Assembly (NCBI GenBank): GCA_903921605.1
Contig: CAIXQV010000727.1
Location: forward strand, 1 to 12,619
Direction of reading: 5' to 3'
DNA length: 12,619 bases
Origin: an uncultured Planctomycetaceae bacterium
Lineage (GTDB): Bacteria > Planctomycetota > Planctomycetia > Planctomycetales > Planctomycetaceae
Below are positions 1-6,945 of this stretch, one piece after another; positions within the stretch are counted from its first letter, which is position 1; each line of letters begins with the position of its first letter. Under the pieces are notes generated by a model. It was not told the origin of the DNA. It searched no databases and worked only from the letters and a program-made list of their open reading frames with translations. The translations under genes and the position numbers were made by a program.

Positions 1-588
1 ATGCTGGTCAGTCCATTCGGCCAGCGGTCCCCAGTGGGAGATTTCAAGGCGAGTTTCCGGGAAGTCTTTCTGGAACTGCGGCCGCAGCTTTTCATAGACG
101 TCAATGTAGTAACCAAACGGAGTGTCCGGTGAATTCCTCTCCGGTTCATCCATGATGCTGAAACCAATCAGCAGTGATCGATCAACCAGCTTTGCTCGTT
201 CAACAGCCGCCGTAATTTCTTCCTGCTTTGTCTCCTGGTTCCACCAATGCGCCAGAACAAAGGGCAGACCGACGTCCGTTGCCGCCTGATGGAGATTGGG
301 GCGATCCAGCATCACCTGCGTGAATCCCATCTCCTTGAGTTCTTTGACGGCCTCCTCCGTGCGTGGGCTGTACATTTCAAAGCGCTGAGCAACTTTCGTT
401 CTGACCGGCACACCCACGAACGGCGCATTGGCCGCGCGACGAACCTGAACGGGATCTGTGATGACCGGTGCGGCTTCCGGAGTCTCCGCTGGCTGCGTTG
501 GTGAAGGGATCTCATCGGCAAAAAGCAGAGACGCAGATCCTGCGAGTATTATCTGTAGCCCGATGGTCATTAAACCGCGATGGAACAT
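1..588 (-). CDS. Secreted protein of unknown function, probable TIM-barrel glycoside-hydrolase-like, partial at its C-terminal end
   Basis: The frame is open from an ATG at 588 to the window edge, giving 196 whole codons of a gene that continues beyond position 1. Residues 1-24 look like a signal peptide: MFHRG, then a hydrophobic run ending LLFADE, with probable cleavage after the Ala. The mature part starts with a Pro/Ala/Glu-rich linker (about 25-55). The following segment alternates predicted strands and helices (EEAVKELKEMGFTQVMLD, GLPFVLAHWWN, SLLIGFSIMDEPE, FPETRLEISHWGP), as in (beta/alpha)8 hydrolases. The Glu of MDEPE (147-150) sits like the acid/base Glu at the end of a strand in clan GH-A enzymes. 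That reading is inference; I do not recognise a named family. A second ATG lies at 570, but starting there would shorten the basic N-region of the signal peptide. No strong ribosome binding site is visible at either start. Confidence 0.75.
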   Translation of the reverse strand, partial: MFHRGLMTIGLQIILAGSASLLFADEIPSPTQPAETPEAAPVITDPVQVRRAANAPFVGVPVRTKVAQRFEMYSPRTEEAVKELKEMGFTQVMLDRPNLHQAATDVGLPFVLAHWWNQETKQEEITAAVERAKLVDRSLLIGFSIMDEPERNSPDTPFGYYIDVYEKLRPQFQKDFPETRLEISHWGPLAEWTDQH

Positions 589-709
589 GAGCCAACTTTC
601 TGATCAAAAGGAACGCCGACGCCTGCGGCTTGCCGTTAAACGATTCCATCAACGGACTATATGGATAAAGGCAAAGCGACAGAATTAACGACGTCCCACG
701 CGACCGTTT

Positions 710-1402
710 TCAGCCACCCTTGATCTCTTCCCAAAGTTCTTCGAAAGCAGATGAGAACGCGGCGACCAGTTTTTTATCGTCGGTGATAACAAAGTTCTCT
801 TCGTTACTCTCCGCAGCACCGCGAGTCCAGTTGTAACTGCCATTCAGCAGCAAGCTCCTGTCAGCGATCGCGAACTTATGGTGCATATGATATGGGGTCC
901 GGTCGACTCGCAACTGTACGCCGGCCTGCAGAAATCGATCGGCATCAGACCCCAGGTCGGCTGCTTTGTCGTTGTCGGTGATGATTCGAATTTTAACTCC
1001 GCGTGCATGGGCTTCCAGAACAGCCGAAGTGAGTCGGTCGTCGGTGATCGTGAACACACAAATGTCGACCGTACTTTTCGCCTGAGCCAGGAAGGAGCGG
1101 ATTCTCCCCGGGCAGTCCGCCTTTGGACTGAACCATGCTTCCACGGTTTCGCTCAACTTCGCATCATCGAAGCGTTCCAGCAACCGCATCATGTCTTCCA
1201 GCCATCGCAGAATCTCGCTCATGTTGTGCGCGTTGATTGCGGTTTCTGCCTGACGAAAGAACTGGCTTCGCAGAACGGAGATTTCCGCCGCGTCGGGAAG
1301 CCCCGCAGCCAGCTGTTCTGCCAGGGTCGCCTTTTCTGCTCGCGACAAAGGCTGCAAGGTGAATGATTGAGAGATCAGGGCCTGCATTTGTTGTGGTGTC
1401 AT
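710..1402 (-). CDS. Phospholipase D-superfamily protein with one HKD motif (Nuc/Zucchini-like)
   Basis: The product is 230 residues. Residues 1-85 are helical and unrecognised. Residues 86-230 form one phospholipase D domain: VEAWFSP, STVDICVFTITDDRLTSAV, ARGVKIRIITDND, the HKD motif MHHKFAIAD (His174, Lys176, Asp181), GSYNWT (188-193) and SNEEN (199-203). Proteins with a single HKD act as dimers, with one motif from each chain forming the site. The family includes the bacterial nuclease Nuc and the eukaryotic PLD6/Zucchini nuclease or cardiolipin hydrolase, and the match to PLD6 around the motif is close. The substrate cannot be read from sequence. There is no signal peptide or membrane segment, so a cytoplasmic protein is expected. 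An in-frame ATG at 1528 would add 42 residues of unlikely composition; I chose 1402, although neither start has a clear ribosome binding site. Confidence 0.85.
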   Translation of the reverse strand: MTPQQMQALISQSFTLQPLSRAEKATLAEQLAAGLPDAAEISVLRSQFFRQAETAINAHNMSEILRWLEDMMRLLERFDDAKLSETVEAWFSPKADCPGRIRSFLAQAKSTVDICVFTITDDRLTSAVLEAHARGVKIRIITDNDKAADLGSDADRFLQAGVQLRVDRTPYHMHHKFAIADRSLLLNGSYNWTRGAAESNEENFVITDDKKLVAAFSSAFEELWEEIKGG

Positions 1403-1667
1403 GAAGAAGAGTCCAGGATAAACGAATATTGAGCAGTGCAGCCTCAATCGAGAGAAGCTCACGTTGTAATTTGATTGTGGCGTCGGTGTCGCGGCCAGAG
1501 AATAATGCAACACGAAACCGTTCTCCATCTGTGCCAGATGAATAACAGATCGTGTTAACAGCCCGGCTTAATAGCATGAGAAGAAAGGTGGCGGATCCGC
1601 AGTCCTCTGTCAAAGCAGGCGTGGCGTTTTCAAGCGCAGACCGATGGTCCGCTTGGAATTACAACTA

Positions 1668-2624
1668 TCAACCACGAGGGTGACACTGCTTGTGAATCGC
1701 CTTGAGGCGGCTGTGTTCAACGTGCGTGTAGACCTGAGTCGTCCGGATACTGGAGTGGCCCAGCATTTCCTGCAACGCTCGAATGTCTGCGCCGCCGGCG
1801 AGAAGATGCGTCGCAAAACTATGACGCAATGTGTGAGGACTCACTTCAGTTCCACAGCCGACTCGACTGGCATAACGCTGCACCAGCGACCAGACAGATT
1901 CGCGATTCAGCGGTCGGCCGCTGCGAGTCAGAAACAGATAGCCGGGATCATTTCCGGCAACAACCACCAGGTCCGGGCGTTCCAGTTCGAGATACTTTCT
2001 GATCGCATCTGAAGCGACCGGATTTAGCGAGACGATCCGTTGTTTATTCCCTTTGCCGGTGCAGAGACAGTAGTTCTCCTCCAGATGAATATCCTGCAAA
2101 CGCATACCAACGACTTCTGAAACTCGACAGCCCGTGGCATACATGACCGCAAGCAACGCGCGGTCTCGACGGTAATAGCGGTCCTCTGATCCCAGCGGCG
2201 CGACTAAAAGTGCGTCGACCATGTCGGGGCTTAGCACCTTGGGCAATCGTTCCCACAGTTTTGGAGAACTCACCAAGTCGACGGTACTCTCGGCGACGAT
2301 TCCTTCCAGCATCAGATAACGGAAGAACATGCGAATCGCGACAAGGTTTCGACCAATGCTGCTGGCGGCCAGATTCAGCGTCTGCAAAAACTCCAGGAAC
2401 GAGGTGATCGTGGGGACGCCAATGTCGTGTACGCCAACCTTGGCGTGATCTCTGTTCCAGCCGAAGAATCGATCGAGATCGCGTCTGTAGGCGTCAATCG
2501 TATTCTTCGCCATGCCGCATTCGGCATCCAGATAACTCAGGAAGCTATTCTGCCATGAAGCCGGGTCTCGATATGTTGAGACTGCGAAGGTTCGCCCTTC
2601 CGGAGGTCGCTTGCGGCGGGTCAT
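1668..2624 (-). CDS. xerD: Tyrosine recombinase, XerC/XerD type
   Basis: The 318-residue product is close to the 298 residues of E. coli XerD. An N-terminal SAM-like core-binding domain (about 22-108; FLSYLDAECGMAKNTIDAYRRDL) is followed by the catalytic domain. The full catalytic set is present: Arg167 (ATGCRVSE), Lys191 (GKGNKQR), His264 and Arg267 (SPHTLRHSFATHLL), His290 (MLGHSS) and the nucleophile Tyr299 (TTQVYTHV). Xer enzymes resolve chromosome dimers at dif next to the terminus by cutting and rejoining DNA through a phosphotyrosine link. The housekeeping role is inferred from the Xer-like length and motifs and the lack of nearby phage or transposon genes; a mobile-element integrase cannot be excluded. 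XerC and XerD are not separable by eye. The ATG at 2624 is chosen because AGGA lies seven bases upstream; a TTG codon immediately precedes it. Confidence 0.9.
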   Translation of the reverse strand: MTRRKRPPEGRTFAVSTYRDPASWQNSFLSYLDAECGMAKNTIDAYRRDLDRFFGWNRDHAKVGVHDIGVPTITSFLEFLQTLNLAASSIGRNLVAIRMFFRYLMLEGIVAESTVDLVSSPKLWERLPKVLSPDMVDALLVAPLGSEDRYYRRDRALLAVMYATGCRVSEVVGMRLQDIHLEENYCLCTGKGNKQRIVSLNPVASDAIRKYLELERPDLVVVAGNDPGYLFLTRSGRPLNRESVWSLVQRYASRVGCGTEVSPHTLRHSFATHLLAGGADIRALQEMLGHSSIRTTQVYTHVEHSRLKAIHKQCHPRG

Positions 2625-2719
2625 CAAGGCGTCCTGTTTCGAGCAGCGCGACGAGATTAAAACTTTGACCTCTTGAGTTATCGGTCAGGCAGGCTTCCGA
2701 AATCCACGGAGCGCCACTA

Positions 2720-2842
2720 ATGGAAACCCACAAGAAGGAAACCGCCAACAAATCCCGCAGTCCGCCAATGAAGATCGCCGTCACCGTTCAGAGGGGGTTG
2801 AACGATGACGGCGACAGCTGGAAACCGTTGGGTAACGGTTAA
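2720..2842 (+). CDS. Possible small protein, 40 residues, doubtful
   Basis: An ATG at 2720 opens 40 codons ending in TAA. It is preceded by GGAG at 2708-2711 with an eight-base spacer, a better ribosome binding site than several certain genes here have. The product is Lys/Asp-rich, with KIAVTVQRG followed by LNDDGDSWK, and has no signal peptide or membrane segment. It faintly resembles the start of small planctomycete proteins I recall with a VQRGxxDDG-type opening, but it stops where such proteins would continue, so it could be a truncated remnant. It overlaps the next small ORF in another frame. It may equally be chance. Confidence 0.15.
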   Translation: METHKKETANKSRSPPMKIAVTVQRGLNDDGDSWKPLGNG

Positions 2843-2948
2843 CGTTCGGATTTTCAATGCCTGGTTGTCCATAGGCCTATTCAATATCGTCGTGCACACG
2901 GAAGTGCGTCTCGGGAATTCTGGCGATTCGTGGTTGTCGGATCTGTAA
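2805..2948 (+). CDS. Possible small protein, 47 residues, doubtful
   Basis: An ATG at 2805 opens 47 codons ending in TAA at 2946-2948. The purine tract GAGGGGG lies seven bases before the ATG, a near-ideal Shine-Dalgarno in a window where such sites are scarce. The middle is moderately hydrophobic (FNAWLSIGLFNIVV). I recognise no family. The ORF overlaps the preceding small ORF in a different frame and runs across two palindromes that look regulatory, which argues against it being coding. Confidence 0.15.
   Translation: MTATAGNRWVTVNVRIFNAWLSIGLFNIVVHTEVRLGNSGDSWLSDL
2823..2880. promoter_or_regulatory. Cluster of short palindromes, possible operator
   Basis: AACCGTT (2823-2829) and AACGGTT (2834-2840) form a perfect seven-base inverted repeat around GGGT. 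They are followed directly by the palindrome AACGTT (2841-2846) and, 24 bases on, by the perfect ten-base palindrome ATAGGCCTAT (2871-2880). Their position between two divergent genes suits binding by a dimeric regulator or short hairpins in a leader. No known operator consensus is recognised. Confidence 0.3.
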
Positions 2949-3020
2949 CGGAAACAACGCCCGAAAAACGGGATGTGATCAGTAGTCCAGATTCAGGCAC
3001 TCCGCACTGGTAAATCACCA

Positions 3021-3047
3021 CGCAGAACTCCTAAACTCCGCAGAACT
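3021..3047. repeat. Nine-base direct repeat upstream of the large membrane-protein gene
   Basis: CGCAGAACT occurs at 3021-3029 and again at 3039-3047, 18 bases apart. A related CTCCGCACTGG lies at 3000-3010, matching CTCCGCAGAACTGG at 3036-3049. The second copy ends about 30 bases before the start codon at 3077. It could be a binding site or a remnant of local duplication. Confidence 0.3.
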
Positions 3048-3076
3048 GGCATTTTGCGGAACGGAAAACCTAAGCC

Positions 3077-5317
3077 ATGATGACGTTAACGCCTATGGAA
3101 TCAGCCGCCCCCAAATCTTCAGGCCGATGGGCACAGCAAGGAATGCTTTTTCTCGCACTCTGTTCGCTGGGTCATTTGACTGCGCGTGCAGGCTTGCCGC
3201 TGTTTGCCTTGTCCATTTTTTTGACCGATGAATTATTGGCCGACGAACGCAGACCATCGCGCGGCTCGGCAACGATTTCTGGCGGAGATGAACTCTTCCC
3301 GCCGCTCCCCGATTTTCCGTCGCTCACTGACGAGGAGGTTCCTCGGAGTCGCCCGTCTGAACCGGAACCACGTGTACTGCCGCGTGCACGAATCCGTCCC
3401 GAGACGCGTGATCCCAGCACTCCTCGTTTTCCCCCAGCGTTGAATCCTCTCGACGGTGATATGGATCCGGATGGCGGAATTCGCCTGCAGCCTCTTGATG
3501 AAGACGCGCCGTTTAGTCCGCGCAGGCCTTCCGGGTCAGTGCGACCGTCAACCGGCATTGATCCGGATGCAGAACGCCGTGTTCTGCCTGGAGAAAATGC
3601 CGACGACCTGACGACCGACGGAGCATTCAACTGGTCGCTTCAGCCGGTGTCTGTTGCTGATATCGAAATCGGTAAGGAATGGAATTTCTCACATGGCAAA
3701 CCAAACCTTTCTGAAGCGGAAGAGGACAACTACGTCGAACTGATCCGAGCCGCTCTGGCTCGACGAACGCTGGCTCCAAGTCAGTTGCCGGAAAACGCAA
3801 ACGTCACCAGTGCCTGGGAAACGGCCTTCTATCGATATACAGAAGTTCGCAGACAGGCGTGGGAGAATGGCAAGGTTCAGTTGTCGGAGTCTCTGCCGGA
3901 ATTATCTGATCCAAACGACAAAGCCACACGCCGCGTCATCTCGACCACTGATCATTCCAGTGACTTGCCGCCGATCAAGAACTATTCACTGCAGCTCGAC
4001 ATGCAATCGCATCCGCGAGATTTTGTCGGGCGACCGGTGGTGCTTTACGGCATGTTCACACCGCTGGGACCAAAGGAGCTGCAGGCTCGTCGAACGCTGG
4101 AAGGTGAAGAACGGCTTATTACTTTGCAACGCGGCATCCTGAGGAACTTTCTGACTCAGGAAATGATCGCGATGGTGGATGCGATCAGCTACGTCGATCC
4201 ACAATCTCAGAATCAGCCATCTTCTGCATGGCCGATTGATAAACGCGTTGCGATGCCAGTGATGGTGAAAGGCTGGTTTGTCAAACTGTGGCAGAGACAG
4301 CCGCTGGTGTTTTCGGATGTTGTGCGAGTACTCACGCCGCGTCCATATGACGAGTATGTTCGTGATCATGTGCGTTCTCGTCGCAAGGTGAATGACGACG
4401 AGAGCTGGCTGTACCACGAGACTTTGCGACAGTTGCAGTTAACGAGCAGTAAAGTGCAGGCTTCGATTGCTGCTGAGGAGCAGAAGATTCGAGTTCAAAA
4501 GCTGCTGGTGAATATGGTTGAGAAGGCCGGAGCCGACCGAATCGTGCTGGAGAATCAATTTCGCGGGGGAACGCTTTCGAAAGCCGATACGCCGGGAAAG
4601 GAAGGCTACGAAACAAAACTCCGCAGGCTTGAGCGGCAGATCGGGTTTCGAAAAAGTAAGTACCTGGAGCATCAGAGGAATCCGGAAACGTTTCCGCTCT
4701 TCGTGGATGTGTTTCAAAATCCCGACCACTGGCAGGGGCGGTTAGTGACTCTTCGCGGCCATGTTCGCCGTGTCATCACGTACAACGGTGACTCGACGCT
4801 GTTCAATGGGCAGCCTTTGCATGAACTGTGGCTGTTCACGGAGGATTCGCAGAACAATCCAGCAGTGATCGTGACACCTTCGTTGCCAAAGGAGTTTCCG
4901 GTCGGAAGCGAGCTCATTGATTCTGTGACCGTGACGGGCTGCTTCTTCAAAATGTATGTGTATCGTTCACAGCAGGAGAATCGCCTGGCTCCACTGCTGC
5001 TGGCCGGACATGTCAGCTGGAACCCGTCCGCGAAACATATTCTGACTCTGGCGAAGGATGGACATATCCGAGCCAACTCGCCGTTGCTGGCTCAGGCGAA
5101 AAGTGAAACGCGTCCGATCAGTGATACGCTTGTGTTGTTCCTCGGCTTTCTGACTTTGCTGGTCACAATGACTGTATGGGGGCGAGTGCAGCGTGATCGG
5201 AGAGAGCGAAGACGGCTGCTGTCTCTGGTGGACGAACGACCTGATTTCCATCAAACTTCGCAGGATCGATTTTCCGGCCCGTTTGCTGATCCCAGAATTG
5301 AGCCTACTCGCGGATGA
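3077..5317 (+). CDS. Large membrane-anchored protein of unknown function with a duplicated module
   Basis: The product is 746 residues and is not assigned to a family I can name. The order is: a hydrophobic N-terminus (about 23-50), either a long signal anchor or two short segments; a Pro/Asp/Arg-rich, probably disordered stretch (55-185); a mixed region (186-300); module A (about 303-422); a helical, charged, coiled-coil-like linker (440-533); module B (about 535-650); one clear C-terminal membrane segment (683-701, VLFLGFLTLLVTMTVW); and an Arg-rich tail. Both modules begin with a GRPVVLYG / GRLVTLRG-type strand pair and end with a VMVKGWFVKLW / VTVTGCFFKMYVY pair. This suggests two copies of a small beta-rich, perhaps OB-like fold, which is inference. 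With positive residues just after the C-terminal segment, most of the chain should lie outside the cytoplasm. The stop overlaps the purN start by four bases (ATGA). The first of two adjacent ATGs is used; a weak GGA lies 11 bases upstream. Confidence 0.85.
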   Translation: MMTLTPMESAAPKSSGRWAQQGMLFLALCSLGHLTARAGLPLFALSIFLTDELLADERRPSRGSATISGGDELFPPLPDFPSLTDEEVPRSRPSEPEPRVLPRARIRPETRDPSTPRFPPALNPLDGDMDPDGGIRLQPLDEDAPFSPRRPSGSVRPSTGIDPDAERRVLPGENADDLTTDGAFNWSLQPVSVADIEIGKEWNFSHGKPNLSEAEEDNYVELIRAALARRTLAPSQLPENANVTSAWETAFYRYTEVRRQAWENGKVQLSESLPELSDPNDKATRRVISTTDHSSDLPPIKNYSLQLDMQSHPRDFVGRPVVLYGMFTPLGPKELQARRTLEGEERLITLQRGILRNFLTQEMIAMVDAISYVDPQSQNQPSSAWPIDKRVAMPVMVKGWFVKLWQRQPLVFSDVVRVLTPRPYDEYVRDHVRSRRKVNDDESWLYHETLRQLQLTSSKVQASIAAEEQKIRVQKLLVNMVEKAGADRIVLENQFRGGTLSKADTPGKEGYETKLRRLERQIGFRKSKYLEHQRNPETFPLFVDVFQNPDHWQGRLVTLRGHVRRVITYNGDSTLFNGQPLHELWLFTEDSQNNPAVIVTPSLPKEFPVGSELIDSVTVTGCFFKMYVYRSQQENRLAPLLLAGHVSWNPSAKHILTLAKDGHIRANSPLLAQAKSETRPISDTLVLFLGFLTLLVTMTVWGRVQRDRRERRRLLSLVDERPDFHQTSQDRFSGPFADPRIEPTRG

Positions 5318-6000
5318 CCACTTCGGCTAACGCCTACAATTTTCAGACAGACAGCTCTGCCATTCAGCCTCTGCAGCCCATCACAGATCGTCCGATTCGT
5401 TTGGGAGTTCTGATCAGCGGTGGCGGAACAACGTTGCTGAATTTTTTGGATCAGATTCGCAGCGGGCAGTTGAACGCTGAAGTTCCGCTGGTGATCGCCA
5501 GTCAGCGAACCTGCAAGGGCGTTGAACGTTCTCTGGCGGCTGGTCTGAATTGTCAGGTTATTCGTCCTCGCGATTTTTCCGGCGTGGGCGATTTCAGTCG
5601 AGCCGTCTTTGCGGAACTGCGGGCAGCCAACGTGGACCTGGTGACTCTGGCCGGCTTCCTGAGTCTGCTGCATGTGCCCGATGACTTTCGCTGGCGAGTG
5701 CTCAACATTCACCCGTCGTTGATTCCGGCTTTTTGTGGCCATGGATTCTTCGGCCATCATGTTCACGAAGCGGCAATTGAACGTGGCGTGAAAGTCAGTG
5801 GTTGCACCGTTCACTTCGCCAACAACGAATACGATCAGGGCCCGATCGTCCTGCAACGCACGGTTGCCGTTCCTGATCTCTGTACCGCCGATGAATTGGC
5901 TTCGCTTGTGTTTGAACAGGAAAAGATCGCGTATCCAGAAGCCATTCGAATGCTGGCTTCTGGTCGTGTGAGCATCGTGGGAAATCGAACGGCGACGTAG
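5314..6000 (+). CDS. purN: Phosphoribosylglycinamide formyltransferase (GAR transformylase)
   Basis: PurN transfers a formyl group from 10-formyltetrahydrofolate to glycinamide ribonucleotide, the third step of IMP synthesis, in the cytoplasm. The 228-residue chain (E. coli 212) has a formyltransferase Rossmann-type fold: strand and phosphate loop RLGVLISGGGTT (29-40), VDLVTLAGFLSLL (107-119), the catalytic NIHPSLIP with Asn131 and His133, GVKVSGCTVHF (158-168) and the catalytic Asp174 in NNEYDQGPIVLQ. All three catalytic residues of the family are present. The phosphate loop reads GGGTT where E. coli has GNGSN, and about 27 extra residues precede the first strand. The ATG at 5314 overlaps the upstream TGA, implying translational coupling to the membrane protein; no other pur gene lies in the window. 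A later start near residue 28 is not available as ATG. Confidence 0.93.
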   Translation: MTTSANAYNFQTDSSAIQPLQPITDRPIRLGVLISGGGTTLLNFLDQIRSGQLNAEVPLVIASQRTCKGVERSLAAGLNCQVIRPRDFSGVGDFSRAVFAELRAANVDLVTLAGFLSLLHVPDDFRWRVLNIHPSLIPAFCGHGFFGHHVHEAAIERGVKVSGCTVHFANNEYDQGPIVLQRTVAVPDLCTADELASLVFEQEKIAYPEAIRMLASGRVSIVGNRTAT

Positions 6001-6072
6001 CTCGAGTGTACGGCAACGTAGTCATTTTACTTGAAGCGTAACGGCGCTACTGCGTGGTCAAACTCAAACGTG

Positions 6073-6126
6073 TAGGTTGGACATTCTTGTCCGACCAGGT
6101 CTCGACGGGCAGGAATGCCCATCCTA
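6073..6126. repeat. Double-hairpin intergenic repeat, possible bidirectional terminator
   Basis: Two hairpins sit side by side between convergent genes. The first pairs GGTTGGACA (6075-6083) with TGTCCGACC (6088-6096) over a four-base loop, with one G-U pair. The second pairs GGGCA (6107-6111) with TGCCC (6116-6120) over GGAA. The ends TAGGTTGG and CCATCCTA also pair with one mismatch, giving an outer stem. There is no T-run typical of an intrinsic terminator on either strand. I recall similar TTGGACATTCTTGTCC / GGGCAGGAATGCCC elements scattered in planctomycete genomes. Confidence 0.6.
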
Positions 6127-6135
6127 TAGCAAAGG

Positions 6136-6945
6136 CTATCGCTTGCGTTCAATCGCTTCCGCGATCTGCTCGATAATTCCCGACGCGAATTGATCGAGAT
6201 TGGCCGACACGGTGTTGGCTCGTTCTCGCCACGAGTTCATTTCGGACATTTTGCGAAGTCCCTTGAACATCGTGCCGATCGCGGACCCCAGAGCTCGACT
6301 GGTCGGATGAAAAATCATCGATGCAGCCTGTTCGGGGATTTCTTCTTCCAGAGTATCCACGATGCCTCGAATCGCCATGAAGCGGACATCGCGTTCCTGA
6401 CAAACCTGAGCAACGGCGAGACTGCTGGTGTCCACCGCCAGGCCGCGGAACTTCTCCGCCAACGCGGATTTCTCAACGGGCGTCACCGGATGGTGGTCGG
6501 CGACGATCAACTTGCCCACATGGATTCGCTTGCGAGGCGCCAGGGTACACTTCACGGGAAGGCTATTGACGTGTGTATCGCTGATTTCATTCGACAGTAC
6601 GATATCGCCCGGTTTGGTGTCGGCCGTGAGCGATGAACTAAAACCGATCGCCAGAATCCATGCCGGACGATGCTCATTGATCAGAAGTTCCGTGGCGGCT
6701 CGATGAGAAGCGTAGCCTTCACCTGCTTCGGCAATCACCAGGCGAATGGTCTCGCCCAGAAAGCCGCCGCGAACAGTGATCTTCTTTTCTGTGTAATTTC
6801 GCTGCCGGTCAACTCGCTTTAGAAACGCCTTGAGTTCGCCCTTATGAGTACACACGATACCCACGTCGGCAGTGGAACGGTCAGGAACCGGTTCCACTGG
6901 CGCGGGCTTCTTTTTCGCGGACGAATCGTTTCCGGGGCTGCTCAC
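6136..6945 (-). CDS. Nucleoside phosphorylase / MTA-SAH nucleosidase superfamily protein, altered substrate site
   Basis: The product is 269 residues, of the PNP/UDP-phosphorylase type. After a Lys/Pro-rich leader (1-26) come [16 protein letters not shown] (26-41), [11 protein letters not shown] (67-77), [14 protein letters not shown] followed by [11 protein letters not shown] (93-121), and the substrate region [12 protein letters not shown]...AIRGIVDT (171-198). Enzymes of this fold cleave N-glycosidic bonds of nucleosides such as methylthioadenosine. Against E. coli MTA/SAH nucleosidase, the catalytic Asp is kept (Asp197), but the EMEA motif whose second Glu holds the ribose hydroxyls reads DTSS. 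The substrate is therefore uncertain and I give no gene name. A helical tail of about 50 residues follows the domain. The GTG start overlaps the serC stop (GTGA), and GAGG lies seven bases upstream, so serC and this gene are probably one operon. Confidence 0.85.
   Translation of the reverse strand: MSSPGNDSSAKKKPAPVEPVPDRSTADVGIVCTHKGELKAFLKRVDRQRNYTEKKITVRGGFLGETIRLVIAEAGEGYASHRAATELLINEHRPAWILAIGFSSSLTADTKPGDIVLSNEISDTHVNSLPVKCTLAPRKRIHVGKLIVADHHPVTPVEKSALAEKFRGLAVDTSSLAVAQVCQERDVRFMAIRGIVDTLEEEIPEQAASMIFHPTSRALGSAIGTMFKGLRKMSEMNSWRERANTVSANLDQFASGIIEQIAEAIERKR

Larger units (their letters stand above)
2625..3076. other. Divergent intergenic region with palindromes, a direct repeat and no secure gene
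   Basis: This 452-bp gap separates the leftward xerD-like gene from the rightward large membrane-protein gene, so it should hold promoters for both. I see no convincing paired -35/-10 boxes. It contains an inverted repeat at 2823-2840, a perfect palindrome at 2871-2880, a small CCCG-A5-CGGG hairpin at 2960-2972, a direct repeat at 3021-3047 and two doubtful short ORFs. No RNA gene is recognisable. Confidence 0.6.

Noticed and set aside
656..684. Minus-strand sigma70-like promoter for the first gene (TATAGT with a weak upstream TTCTGT)
   Set aside because: Only the -10 is good and the -35 matches at three of six positions; it is too weak to list as a feature.
878..1366. 162-residue plus-strand ORF opposite the phospholipase D-like gene
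   Set aside because: It is antisense to a gene with intact catalytic motifs and is a codon-bias shadow.
1668..2624. Integrase marking a prophage, integron or genomic island
   Set aside because: No att-like repeats, cassette array, phage genes or tRNA are visible nearby, and the protein has normal Xer length and motifs.
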